In this document: one piece after another, positions 50,107 through 59,365 of the stretch | Layout of the letters: every line of letters starts with the position of its first letter | How positions within the stretch are numbered: position 1 is the stretch's first letter | DNA from: UBA6770 sp965661115 | Lineage (GTDB): Bacteria > Bacteroidota > Bacteroidia > Flavobacteriales_G > Salibacteraceae | Assembly (NCBI GenBank): GCA_965661115.1 | Contig: CBFICO010000001.1 | Span: 35,688 to 99,687 of the forward strand | Direction: 5' to 3' | DNA: 64,000 nucleotides | Made by a program: the position numbers and the translations under genes | The notes under the pieces: generated by a model | Told to the model about the DNA's origin: nothing | Database searches by the model: none | Seen by the model: only the letters and a program-made list of their open reading frames with translations

Positions 50107-51144
50107 GTGGGCGCAAAAACACGTTTATATCTAATTTGTCAGGTGATAGGATGGGGTACCTATATTTTATTGGCATACTTTCTAAACAACCTGAGTGGCG
50201 TACCAGTATCAACTCCACTAACGCTCACCCTTACCGCTGCTTTCTTTTTAGGAATTGGTATCAGTCACTTATACAGAGAAATAATCATAAGAAATGATTG
50301 GCTAAAACTTAATATTCCTAGAATGATTCCAAGGTTTATTCTTGGTTCACTCGCCATGGCCGTCCTGTTTCAATTAGCGTACAGCGGTGTTACCTACCTT
50401 ACCTTTTCTGGGCAAAAAAACATCAACCTAGGAGTAGTTTTTCAAGAGCTTTCTGGTTGGATGATTCTCTTTACACTATGGTCGCTGATTTATTTCTTAT
50501 ATCACTTCTTTAAGAACTACAAGGCCGAAGAAATCAAAAACCTAAAGTGGGAAGCCGCCCGAAACGAAATTGAATTGAACAAACTAAAATCTCAGTTAAA
50601 TCCACATTTTATCTTCAACTCCATGAATAGTATTCGTGCGTTAGTTGATGAAAATCCCAAAGTTGCCAAGCAAGCCATCACACAGCTTTCTAATATCCTG
50701 CGTAGCAATTTGCTGATGGGTAAACAGCGATTAATTGCATTTGGAGATGAACTAAAACTCGTAAAAGATTACTTAGCAATAGAAGGTTACCGATACGAGG
50801 AGCGGCTTAAAGTTGAGTTTGATATTGGGCCAAAAACCAACAATCACCTAGTGCCTCCATTAATGGTTCAAACATTAGTAGAAAACGGAATAAAGCACGG
50901 TATTTCTCAATTACCAAAAGGTGGTTTACTGTCTATATCGGCAAAAATGAAAGAAGGAGTTCTGATAATTAACATTGAAAACTCGGGGCAGTATCTACTA
51001 GAAAAAGAAAGTGACATGGGCTTTGGAATAGATAATACCAAAGAACGCCTGCGGCTTTTGTACGGAAGTGAGGCTTCATTTGAAATAAAAAACAATACGG
51101 CAGAATCGGTACTATGCACCTTGCAAGTGCCTCAAAACAAATAG
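50107..51144 (+). CDS. LytS-type sensor histidine kinase, GTG start
   Basis: A 345-residue membrane kinase with four N-terminal transmembrane helices (about 5-140), a short coiled linker and a HisKA-like histidine-kinase domain of the LytS class: phosphoacceptor His in LKSQLNPHFIFNSMNSI, N-box LVENGIKHGI and a G-box DMGFGIDNTKERL. No other extracytoplasmic sensor domain is present. The regulator gene follows after 3 bp. The GTG at 50107 is taken since no earlier in-frame start fits. Confidence 0.92.
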   Translation: MGAKTRLYLICQVIGWGTYILLAYFLNNLSGVPVSTPLTLTLTAAFFLGIGISHLYREIIIRNDWLKLNIPRMIPRFILGSLAMAVLFQLAYSGVTYLTFSGQKNINLGVVFQELSGWMILFTLWSLIYFLYHFFKNYKAEEIKNLKWEAARNEIELNKLKSQLNPHFIFNSMNSIRALVDENPKVAKQAITQLSNILRSNLLMGKQRLIAFGDELKLVKDYLAIEGYRYEERLKVEFDIGPKTNNHLVPPLMVQTLVENGIKHGISQLPKGGLLSISAKMKEGVLIINIENSGQYLLEKESDMGFGIDNTKERLRLLYGSEASFEIKNNTAESVLCTLQVPQNK

Positions 51145-51147
51145 CTT

Positions 51148-51879
51148 ATGAAAATTAAAACCATTGTAGTTGACGACGAGAGATTGGGAAGAAAAGAACT
51201 CCTTTCTTTAATTGAACAGCACTCTAACTTGGAAGTTATTGCCGATTACGGAAATCCCGATGAAGCTATTGCAGGCATTCAGGAATTAAAACCCGATTTG
51301 CTTTTTCTCGACATCCAAATGCCTGGCAAAAACGGATTCGATTTATTAGAAGAACTGGAAACTGTACCACATGTAATTTTTGTTACAGCCTATGATGAGT
51401 TTGCTATTCAAGCTTTTGAGGTAAACGCTATGGACTATGTGCTTAAGCCTGTTGAGGAAGATCGTTTTGCAGGAGCTGTAAAAAAAGCTATAGAAGTAAT
51501 TGAAGGAGAAAAAAAGCAAACTGCTACGAACGCCGAAGACGCGTTAACGGGTGACGATCAAGTTTTTATAAAAGATGGTGAGCGTTGCTGGTTTGTGCAT
51601 TTGCGTGATGTAGAAAAATTTGAAAGCGTTGGTAATTACGTAAAAGTGTTCTTCAACGGTAACAAACCACTAATTCTAAAATCGCTAAATAACCTCGACA
51701 AACAATTGAGCGAAAAAGAGTTTTTTAGGGCAAATCGAAAGTTTATAATCAACCTAAAATGGATAAAGAAAATTGAACCATGGTTTAACGGTGGTATGCA
51801 AGTAGAACTAACAACTGGCGATAAAATTGAAATATCCAGAAGACAAGCTTCTAAGCTTAAAGAGATGATGAGCTTGTAA
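51148..51879 (+). CDS. LytTR-family response regulator
   Basis: A 243-residue DNA-binding regulator. The receiver domain (1-120) has the acidic pocket VVDDE, phosphoacceptor Asp55 in LLFLDIQMPG, Thr in FVTAYDEFA and Lys in YVLKPV. The LytTR DNA-binding domain (about 140-243) starts with VFIKDGERCWFVHLRDV and ends NLKWIKKIEPW...ISRRQASKLKE. Partner of the upstream kinase. Confidence 0.95.
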   Translation: MKIKTIVVDDERLGRKELLSLIEQHSNLEVIADYGNPDEAIAGIQELKPDLLFLDIQMPGKNGFDLLEELETVPHVIFVTAYDEFAIQAFEVNAMDYVLKPVEEDRFAGAVKKAIEVIEGEKKQTATNAEDALTGDDQVFIKDGERCWFVHLRDVEKFESVGNYVKVFFNGNKPLILKSLNNLDKQLSEKEFFRANRKFIINLKWIKKIEPWFNGGMQVELTTGDKIEISRRQASKLKEMMSL

Positions 51880-51900
51880 GTGAATGCCTAATATTGGTGG

Positions 51901-53202
51901 GTGAAAGCGTCATACGTTACCGTATTTCTGTCCATCATCTTGTTGGTGGTAATTACTTCTAACTTAAACTGGTACAAGAATTCTTGGAAAGATTTTCAGG
52001 AAGCTGATGCCAAAGGTTATTACGCATATTTACCTGCCGTTGTTGTTTATCAAGACCTCAACTTTGGATTTTTCGATAGTATAGAAAAAGAAAAATATTA
52101 TCTCGGCATGGAGCCCTATGATTACCGAAAAGAATACAACGGTAAGTACATCAATAAATACTATGCAGGGACTGCTTTGGTATGCAGCCCCTTTTTTTTA
52201 ATCACTCGTTGGCTTAGCCCCTTCTTTGTGTTCGATCAAGATGGTTACTCGTATTTGTACATGGTATTTATGACGCTTGCTGCGGTATTTTGGTGTGCAA
52301 TTGGTTTGCTTTTCTTGCGGAATCTGGTGTATCGGAGAGGAACATTGTAGCCGTTTTAATTTCTTTCGTGTTTGGATCTAACCTGTTCTATTATAGGGTG
52401 GGCGAGCTGAGCATGTCCCATGTATATTCTTTTGCGTTTGTTGCTGGCTTTTTACTTTTTGCCAAACGGCGTATAAAAAAGCTGAGCACATCTAACCTTT
52501 TACTAGCAAGCCTTTTTCTTGGGATAATAATTCTCATCCGCCCAGTAAATGGGATAATTGTATTGTTTCTACCTTTTTTAGCCGAGAGTCAAGTTGAGTT
52601 TTATAGTTGGGTAAAGGCTATTCTAAAGCGTTTGAAACTGTTTTTTATGAGGAGATATAACCACTTTGCTCATCATTAGTATTCAACTAATTATTTATAA
52701 AGTTCAATGTGGCGATTTCTTTGTGTATTCCTACCAAGGAGAAGGGTTTAACTTCACAGACCCTCAAATTTTTAATTTCTTATTCAGCTATCAAAAAGGG
52801 CTATTTGTATATACACCCATTTTTCTTTTACCGCTGCTTGGGTTATACACTTTGTTCAAGTTGAGCCGCTATCATTTTTTCGCTTTTGTTGTGCCAATGT
52901 CCATTGTGATTTACGTGCTTTCATCCTGGTGGTGTTGGTTTTATGGCGGAAGTTTTTCTTCAAGAGTAATGGTTGTTGAGTTTATACCCTTGTTTGCTTT
53001 GCTGTTGGGAATTGCATTGCAGCATTTTAAAAAGCCATACCGAAACACGCTTTTGGCGAGTATGTTGGTTGTTTTGTTCGTTTGCCAAATTCAAATATTT
53101 CAATACCGCTATTACGAAATCCATTGGGCGCACATGAACAAAGAAAAATATTGGGAAGTGTTTTTAAGAGTGGATAAACTCATCCAAAGGGTAAATGGGT
53201 AA
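51901..53202 (+). pseudogene. GT39-like integral membrane protein broken by two frameshifts
   Basis: Three overlapping open frames (51901-52350, 52290-52679, 52651-53202) form one multi-helix protein of about 430 residues. The first shift, near 52321-52330, moves the frame as a one-base deletion would: restoring one A in CGGAATCTGG reads LRKSGVSERNIVAV. The second, near 52648-52655, behaves like a one-base insertion: removing one G in ATGAGGAGATATA reads MRDITTLLIIS. The protein resembles dolichyl-phosphate-mannose transferase-like (GT39) proteins: first luminal loop with EADAKGYYAYLPAVV, GSNLFYYRVGELSMSHVYSF, and FLFSYQKGLFVYTP. Either a real recent pseudogene or two indel errors. Confidence 0.8.
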
Positions 53203-53211
53203 CACCCAAAC

Positions 53212-53239
53212 AAAAAAGGCCACATTGCTGTGACCTTTT
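53212..53239 (-). terminator. Terminator of tRNA-Met
   Basis: Read on the minus strand: AAAAGGTCACA-GCAA-TGTGGCCTTTT with a T-run, starting 5 bp after the tRNA end; one G-T wobble. Read the other way it could also stop transcription from the broken GT39 gene, though weakly. Confidence 0.85.
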
Positions 53240-53243
53240 ACTG

Positions 53244-53317
53244 TAGCGAGAGAGAGATTTGAACTCTCGACCTCCGGGTTATGAATCCGACGCTCTAACC
53301 AACTGAGCTACCTCGCC
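53244..53317 (-). tRNA. tRNA-Met (CAT)
   Basis: A complete 74-nt cloverleaf on the minus strand: acceptor GGCGAGG pairs with TCTCGCT using two G-T wobbles, D arm AGCTCAGTTGGTTAGAGC, anticodon loop TTCATAA with CAT (plus-strand 53281-53283), T arm GAGAG-TTCAAAT-CTCTC, discriminator A. The acceptor starts with a normal first pair and the anticodon stem lacks the three G-C pairs of initiators, so elongator Met is most likely; an Ile-lysidine tRNA cannot be fully excluded. Confidence 0.93.
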
Positions 53318-53406
53318 ATTTTTCGGGCTGCAAATATATATTTTTTCATAGCTCTTCATAAACACCTTTACGCAATAAAAAAGCGAATTAGCTTATTTTC
53401 GCTGCT

Positions 53407-54057
53407 GTGAATCTGTCGCTCAAAAACAAAGCTTATTATCCGTTTTATCTGATATACCTGTTATTTTTGATACTAGGTGGAGTTTTCCTCCTTTCCGTTA
53501 CTCGCGAAGAGTCACATCTTATTCTAAATCAATTTTTCTTTCCTCCCTTTCACTGCTTCTTTCAAAACATTACCCATGCAGGCGATGGTTTGGCTCCGGT
53601 ATTAATTGTTGCGGTAGCGCTTTTTATCAGCTATAAATCTGCACTACAAATTGGCTTTGCCTCCATGTTCGCTGGAGGTAGTACACAGCTGCTCAAAAAC
53701 CTTGTTTTCGACGATGTAGATAGACCATCGTGGTTCTTTAAACACTTTAGCGAAAACAGCATCCAACTCATTGAAGGGCTACACATGAACATTCACAACA
53801 GTTTTCCATCAGGGCATACTACCTCTGCTTTCGCAGTTTGTGTTTCAATTATCCTTTTAGCAAAAAAGAAGCATTACAGCCTCATTTTTGGTTTATTGGC
53901 ACTAGTTGCTGGGTACTCAAGGGTGTATTTATCGCAGCACTTTTTTGTGGACATTTACTTTGGTTCACTCATGGGTACAATTTGGGCAACGGGTATTTTT
54001 CTGTTGCTGCAAAAAATTGAAAAACCTTGGTTCAACAAAAGCCTTTTGAGACGATGA
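53407..54057 (+). CDS. PAP2-superfamily membrane phosphatase, GTG start
   Basis: A 216-residue lipid phosphatase with about six membrane helices and all three PAP2 motifs: KNLVFDDVDRP, FPSGHTTSAF (catalytic His) and SRVYLSQHFFVD (second His, Asp). It likely dephosphorylates undecaprenyl- or phosphatidyl-type lipids at the membrane. Its stop overlaps the ATG of the glycosyltransferase gene (ATGA), so both are coupled, consistent with lipid-carrier recycling during glycan transfer. Confidence 0.9.
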   Translation: MNLSLKNKAYYPFYLIYLLFLILGGVFLLSVTREESHLILNQFFFPPFHCFFQNITHAGDGLAPVLIVAVALFISYKSALQIGFASMFAGGSTQLLKNLVFDDVDRPSWFFKHFSENSIQLIEGLHMNIHNSFPSGHTTSAFAVCVSIILLAKKKHYSLIFGLLALVAGYSRVYLSQHFFVDIYFGSLMGTIWATGIFLLLQKIEKPWFNKSLLRR

Positions 54058-55703
54058 ACTGGTTGCAAAAACTCTCTACCGCTCAATCGATAGGACTTAT
54101 TGCTTGTAGTTCGCTAGTAGTTTTTGCCAGCTTTAATGGCCAAAGCCACTTATTTGACTGGGACGAAATAAACTTTGCCGAAGCTGCTCGTGAAATGATA
54201 ACCACTGGGAATTACTCTGTGGTTCAAATCAATTATGAGCCTTTTTGGGAAAAACCACCCTTGTTTTTTTGGATGCAAGTGCTAGCTATGAAGCTTTTTG
54301 GTATAAACGAGTTTGCAGCTAGGTTTCCAAATGCAATAGCAGGAGTTTTTACTTCCATTTTTCTCTTTTTGATTGGGAAAAAACACTTTGGCCAACAATT
54401 CGGTTGGTTGTGGGCAATGGCTCATGGTACCTCGCTATTGCCATTATTGTACTTTAAAAGCGGCATTATCGATCCTTGGTTTAACCTGTTCATTTTTGGA
54501 GGGATGTACTTTACTTGGAGAACCCTATTTGAAGGTAAAAACCTAAAATGGGCGCTTTTTGCAGGTGCCTCTATTGGCCTTGGAATAATGACAAAGGGGC
54601 CGGTTGCTCTTCTGGTACTCTTAATGGTTTACGGCGTCTATTTTTTATGGGTGCGGTTTAAAGGTTTTCCAAAAATGAAAGAGCTGGGGCTATTTTTACT
54701 TAGCTTGTTAAGCATTGGCGGCCTCTGGTTTTTTATAGAATGGATAAACGGACGCGGATACATAATTCAAGATTTTATTAATTACCAAATCCGCTTATTG
54801 GAAACACAAGATGCTGGTCACGGTGGGCCTTTTTATTACCACTTTGTAGTTCTACTTTTTGGTTGCTTTCCAATGTCCGTATTAGCTTTTGGAGGGTTTA
54901 AGAACAGTGAAAAAGAAAGCAAGCTAGTTGATTTTCACCGAATACAGTTATTGCTGTTTTTGTGTGTCTTGATTTTATTTTCGTTGGTTAACACCAAAAT
55001 AATCCACTACTCTAGTTTGTGCTATTTCCCATTGAGCTACTTCGCGGCAGTTTATCTCAATAAAGCAGTTTTAAAACAACAAGGTTTTTCCATATTTCAA
55101 AAGGCTGCTTTGGGGCTAGTAGGAACTGTTTTAAGCTTGGCTTTTATTGCCTTGCCATATTTGGGAAATAATACTGAAATCCTAAGAAATGCAGACTGGA
55201 TTAAAGACGATTTTGCCAAGGCCAACTTTATGGCCGAAAACATATGGTCGGAAGTAGATTATCTGCTTCCTGTAATTTTTGTTGGCGCAATAGTTGGCTT
55301 TTTATTGCTGAAAGGTACTAGACGATTTCAGGTGCTATTGTTTGGTAGCCTTGTTTCTTTTTTGATAATTATCGTGAGCTTTGTGCCCAAAATTGAAGCC
55401 TACACCCAGCGAGCAGCTATTGAGTTTTACAAATCTAAACAGCAAGAAGATTGCTATGTAACTCCGGTAAGATACAAGAGCTATGCTCACTTATTTTACA
55501 GTCAAAAACCGCCTCAGCAAAATAAAAACCACTCTAATAGCGATTGGCTATTAAATGGAGAAACCGACAAACCTGTATATTGCGTGCTCAAAATCACATC
55601 TGCTCAAGACTTTAAAGAAAAAAATACCCATTTTAAGTTATTGTATGAGCGGAATGGTTTTGCTTTTTTTGAAAAAACAACGGCACCCACTTCTAAACAA
55701 TAG
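54054..55703 (+). CDS. ArnT/GT39-like membrane glycosyltransferase
   Basis: A 549-residue membrane protein with about eleven helices that should transfer a sugar from a polyprenyl-phosphate donor at the outer face of the inner membrane. Family features: LFDWDEINFAEAAREM in the first loop (catalytic Asp-Glu), YEPFWEKPPLFFWMQ, the motif MTKGPVAL and FYYHFVVLLFGCFPMS. The ATG at 54054 (overlapping the PAP2 stop) is favoured over TTG at 54027. Acceptor unknown: lipid A and glycoprotein are both possible. Confidence 0.87.
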   Translation: MNWLQKLSTAQSIGLIACSSLVVFASFNGQSHLFDWDEINFAEAAREMITTGNYSVVQINYEPFWEKPPLFFWMQVLAMKLFGINEFAARFPNAIAGVFTSIFLFLIGKKHFGQQFGWLWAMAHGTSLLPLLYFKSGIIDPWFNLFIFGGMYFTWRTLFEGKNLKWALFAGASIGLGIMTKGPVALLVLLMVYGVYFLWVRFKGFPKMKELGLFLLSLLSIGGLWFFIEWINGRGYIIQDFINYQIRLLETQDAGHGGPFYYHFVVLLFGCFPMSVLAFGGFKNSEKESKLVDFHRIQLLLFLCVLILFSLVNTKIIHYSSLCYFPLSYFAAVYLNKAVLKQQGFSIFQKAALGLVGTVLSLAFIALPYLGNNTEILRNADWIKDDFAKANFMAENIWSEVDYLLPVIFVGAIVGFLLLKGTRRFQVLLFGSLVSFLIIIVSFVPKIEAYTQRAAIEFYKSKQQEDCYVTPVRYKSYAHLFYSQKPPQQNKNHSNSDWLLNGETDKPVYCVLKITSAQDFKEKNTHFKLLYERNGFAFFEKTTAPTSKQ

Positions 55704-55731
55704 AACACAATGTAGGTCTTAAAATATCATT

Positions 55732-58680
55732 ATGAAATCCTCAAAACTTTTACTTGGTTTACTTGCAGTGGCTACACTTGCATGCACATCAAACAAACAA
55801 GACAACGCTAAACAAGGTATGATTACAGCAAAAGACAGCAAAGGAAACGCCTACCAATACGTTGAAAACGACCCGATGAAGGTGAGGATCTACACCTTAG
55901 ATAATGGGTTAAAACTATATTTAAGTCAAAATAAAAACGAGCCAACTTTTATGTCGTTTATCACGGTAAAAGCGGGCAGCTCTTATGACCCATCTGACAA
56001 TACTGGCCTAGCACATTATTTAGAGCATCTCATGTTTAAAGGCACTCCCAAGTTGGGAACTGTTGATTGGGAAAAAGAGAAGGTACTACTCGAGCAAATC
56101 GAAGAATTGTACGAAGACCATAAAAAGGAGCAAAGCGATGAAGGCAAAAAAGCCATCTACAAAAAAATAGATAGTCTGTCTTTTGAAGCCGCAAAATTTG
56201 CCTCTCCAAACGAATACGACAAAGCCATAAGCGAGATTGGCGGAAAGTTTACCAACGCATTTACCAGCACAGAAGTAACGGCGTACATGAATACCATTCC
56301 GGCAAACGAAATGGAAAAGTGGGTAATGCTTGAGCGCGAACGTTTCGGAAACCTTACACTGCGCCTATTTCACACAGAATTAGAAACGGTTTACGAAGAG
56401 TTTAATCGCGGACAAGATTCCGACGGAAGAAAAGTGTACGCTGCCCTAAATAAAAGCTTGTATGCGGGTCACCCATACGGAGATCAAACCACAATAGGGG
56501 AAGCTGAGCACCTGAAAAATCCTTCCATGAAAAACATTAGAGCCTACAAAGAGAAATACTATGTTCCAAATAATATGGCGGTTTGTTTGAGTGGAGATTT
56601 GGACTTTGAAACCACCATTGAGCTCTTCAAAAAACATTGGGGCGATTTAAAGCCTTCTCCAGAATTAAAGCACCCATCTTTTGATAAGCTAGACCCAATT
56701 GCAGCACCTATTAAAGTTGATGTTTACGGGCCTGATAAAGAATTTATGACACTTGCTTTTCGTTTGGATGGTAAAAAATCGAGCGATGCAGATTATGGCG
56801 AGCTAATGGCCAATTTACTGAGCAACGGTAAGGCTGGTTTAATCGATTTGAACCTGGTTCAGCAACAAAAAGTATTGGATGCAAGTGCGTATGCTAGTTT
56901 TAACAACGAATATGGAAGTTTAAGCATTAGAACTACCTTGCGTGAGGGCCAAACGATGGAAGAGGCCGAAACTTTGCTTTTGGGCGAGTTAGAAAAAGTA
57001 AAAAATGGTGAGTTTGATGATGAAACGTTTAACGCCATTGTAAACAACCTGCGCAAATACGAGATAATGAGCAACGAGGGTAATTGGAGAACCTATAAGC
57101 TGCTCGATGCTTTTGCCAGCGATATTCCTTGGGACCAGCAAGTGAATAGATTAAACAGATTAGACACCATTTCTAAAGAAGGTTTAATTGCCTTTGCTCA
57201 AAAAAAATTAAACAACAACTACGTATGTGTACGCAAGCGTGTTGGCAAGGACACCAACATTGTAAAAGTTGAAAAACCCGAGATTACACCTATTGAAATG
57301 AACACCGATACTGTTTCAAATTATTTGGCAGAGTTTAAACAAAAAGAATCTCCAAGTTTGGAACCTGTTTTTGTAGATTTTGAAAAGGATATTCAGCACG
57401 ATGTATTAAACGGAAATACCACTTTCGACTACATAAAAAATGAAGACAGTGAGCTATTTCAACTCACGTACATCCTAGAAATGGGTACCAATCACGATAA
57501 ATTGGCAACATTGGCTTTTGGGTATTTGCCATATTTAGGAACCTCAAAATATAGTCCTGCGGAATTTCAACAAGAGCTGTACAAACACGGATTGGATTTC
57601 GACGTTTACCCAAGCACAGAAAGAACTTACGTGTATATTGGCGGACTTAAAAAATCTACCGAAAAAGGTATAGAATTATTAGAGCACATTTTGGCAGATG
57701 CTCAACCAAATGCAGAGGCCTACCAAAACTTTGCTAAAGGTGAACTCAAAAAGCGCGAAGACAGCAAACTGGAAAAATGGAAAATACAGTATCGCGTTAT
57801 GCCAGCATTCGCAAAATATGGAAAGCTTAACCCTTACACTAATGTTATTCCAGAAGAAGAATTATTGGCGTTAGACCCAGCAGTTTTAACGGAGAAAATA
57901 AAGGGTGTAACCAATATGGAACACAAGGTGTTTTACTACGGAAACGATGAGCAGTCGGCCATAAAAACGTTGGTTGAAAAATATCATCCTAAAGTAGAAA
58001 GCCCAAAACCTATTCCTGAGTCAATCCCTTTAGTGGAGCAAGCTACAGAGGAGAGCAAAATCTATTTTGTACACCGCGATCAAGTACAGACCGACCTCTT
58101 ATTTATGAGCAAACAACAACAGTTTGATGTAAACATTTTACCTGTTGCGGAATGGTTCAACTCTTATTATGGTAGTGGATTGAGTTCTGTTTTCTTTCAA
58201 GAAATCCGTGAAGCAAAAGGCTTGGCTTACACTGCATATTGCCGTTACGATACGCCCAGCAAAGCAGATAATGCGCATTACTTTAGAGGTTACATTGGCA
58301 CTCAACCCGATAAACTAGAAGACGCTCTTTCTTCTGCTATGAACTTGCTTACGGAAATGCCGGTAATTGAAAACCAAATAGAAGCGTCTAGAACAAACAT
58401 TCTTAAGAAGATTGCATCAGACAGAAAAGTGAAAGATCAGAAGTATTTCTATTACCTATCTAACCTGCAAAAGGGTTTGAATTATGACAATAGAAAAGAC
58501 GTGTATGAATACCTGCAAAAAGGTGAAGTTGATCAGCTAAAAACCTTTTTTACCAACAACATTAAAGGCAACAACTATACTTTTATGGTAATGGGTAACC
58601 GCAACGATATCGATATGAAAACACTAGAGAAATACGGAAAGATTACCGAAATTTCTTTAGAAGATTTGTTTGGGTATTAG
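55732..58680 (+). CDS. M16-family zinc protease lipoprotein
   Basis: A 982-residue periplasmic-side lipoprotein (TLAC, Cys18) with two M16 halves. The first half has the inverted zinc site HYLEH (His95-His99) in GLAHYLEHLMFKG, with the distant Glu in LETVYEEF. The second half lacks a zinc site, as usual, and retains GLSSVFFQEIREAKGLAY, the R/Y substrate-binding motif. An insertion around 110-140 of charged helix is seen. Probably degrades peptides in the envelope. Starts 28 bp after the GT39 gene. Confidence 0.93.
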   Translation: MKSSKLLLGLLAVATLACTSNKQDNAKQGMITAKDSKGNAYQYVENDPMKVRIYTLDNGLKLYLSQNKNEPTFMSFITVKAGSSYDPSDNTGLAHYLEHLMFKGTPKLGTVDWEKEKVLLEQIEELYEDHKKEQSDEGKKAIYKKIDSLSFEAAKFASPNEYDKAISEIGGKFTNAFTSTEVTAYMNTIPANEMEKWVMLERERFGNLTLRLFHTELETVYEEFNRGQDSDGRKVYAALNKSLYAGHPYGDQTTIGEAEHLKNPSMKNIRAYKEKYYVPNNMAVCLSGDLDFETTIELFKKHWGDLKPSPELKHPSFDKLDPIAAPIKVDVYGPDKEFMTLAFRLDGKKSSDADYGELMANLLSNGKAGLIDLNLVQQQKVLDASAYASFNNEYGSLSIRTTLREGQTMEEAETLLLGELEKVKNGEFDDETFNAIVNNLRKYEIMSNEGNWRTYKLLDAFASDIPWDQQVNRLNRLDTISKEGLIAFAQKKLNNNYVCVRKRVGKDTNIVKVEKPEITPIEMNTDTVSNYLAEFKQKESPSLEPVFVDFEKDIQHDVLNGNTTFDYIKNEDSELFQLTYILEMGTNHDKLATLAFGYLPYLGTSKYSPAEFQQELYKHGLDFDVYPSTERTYVYIGGLKKSTEKGIELLEHILADAQPNAEAYQNFAKGELKKREDSKLEKWKIQYRVMPAFAKYGKLNPYTNVIPEEELLALDPAVLTEKIKGVTNMEHKVFYYGNDEQSAIKTLVEKYHPKVESPKPIPESIPLVEQATEESKIYFVHRDQVQTDLLFMSKQQQFDVNILPVAEWFNSYYGSGLSSVFFQEIREAKGLAYTAYCRYDTPSKADNAHYFRGYIGTQPDKLEDALSSAMNLLTEMPVIENQIEASRTNILKKIASDRKVKDQKYFYYLSNLQKGLNYDNRKDVYEYLQKGEVDQLKTFFTNNIKGNNYTFMVMGNRNDIDMKTLEKYGKITEISLEDLFGY

Positions 58681-58716
58681 GGTTGATTTAATGAAAGATG
58701 TTTTGTTTTCGATACA

Positions 58717-58746
58717 ATTCTTCTTCGATTTTCATTGAAGAAGAAT
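58717..58746. repeat. Hairpin after the M16 gene
   Basis: Perfect 10-bp inverted repeat ATTCTTCTTC / GAAGAAGAAT with a 10-base loop, 36 bp after the M16 stop. No T-run follows, so it could be a processing or weak stop signal. Confidence 0.45.
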
Positions 58747-58855
58747 CACTCAAACTGACAACATTTTTTGGTAATCACTAACTTAATACAGCAATACACA
58801 ACTTTTTATATATATTGCGCCACAGTTACCCAAGAGGTAAATAATTGAACAAGAG

Positions 58856-59236
58856 ATGGCTAAAGAAAAAATAGAGCTAGAATTCGCAGTCCGTTCGGCA
58901 CCCGGAATTTTGTACAATCGATTGGTTACGCCAGGTGGATTGGCTGAATGGTTTGCAGATAACGTTAAGCTAAACGACGAGATATACACCTTTGTTTGGG
59001 AAGGAGTTGAAGAAGATGCTAAAATGTTGGGTAAACGCGATCATGAGTTTATCCGCTTTCATTGGTTAGATGACGATGAAGATGATTCATATTTTGAATT
59101 TAGAATTAAAATTGACGAGTTAACGGGTGATGTGGCCTTATTGGTTATTGACCATGTTGACGATGATGAAGTTGAAGAAAGTAAACAACTTTGGGAAAAA
59201 CAGATTGGAAAACTAAAAATGATTCTCGGTTCTTAA
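58856..59236 (+). CDS. START-like domain protein (AHSA1-type fold)
   Basis: A 126-residue cytosolic protein with a START-like fold typical of Bacteroidota: FAVRSAPGILYNRLVTPGGL, then AEWFADNVKLND, and an acidic middle part WLDDDEDDSYFEFRI followed by the C-terminal helix KQLWEKQIGKLKMIL. The family binds an unknown hydrophobic ligand or acts as a chaperone-like factor. No partner nearby. Ends 21 bp before a strong terminator. Confidence 0.85.
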   Translation: MAKEKIELEFAVRSAPGILYNRLVTPGGLAEWFADNVKLNDEIYTFVWEGVEEDAKMLGKRDHEFIRFHWLDDDEDDSYFEFRIKIDELTGDVALLVIDHVDDDEVEESKQLWEKQIGKLKMILGS

Positions 59237-59257
59237 TTTCTAGAATAGATATAATTC

Positions 59258-59296
59258 AAAAACCTTTTTTCGAATACTCGGGAAAAGGTTTTTTAG
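59258..59296 (+). terminator. Terminator after the START-like gene
   Basis: A 16-bp stem A-run CCTTTTTTCGA / TCGGGAAAAGG T-run with two G-T wobbles and an ATAC loop, followed by T. Confidence 0.9.
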
Positions 59297-59365
59297 TTTT
59301 TAGCTCGCTCCAATTAGCACACAATACTTTGCTACTATATTAGTTTTACCTCCGAAATCTACAGC

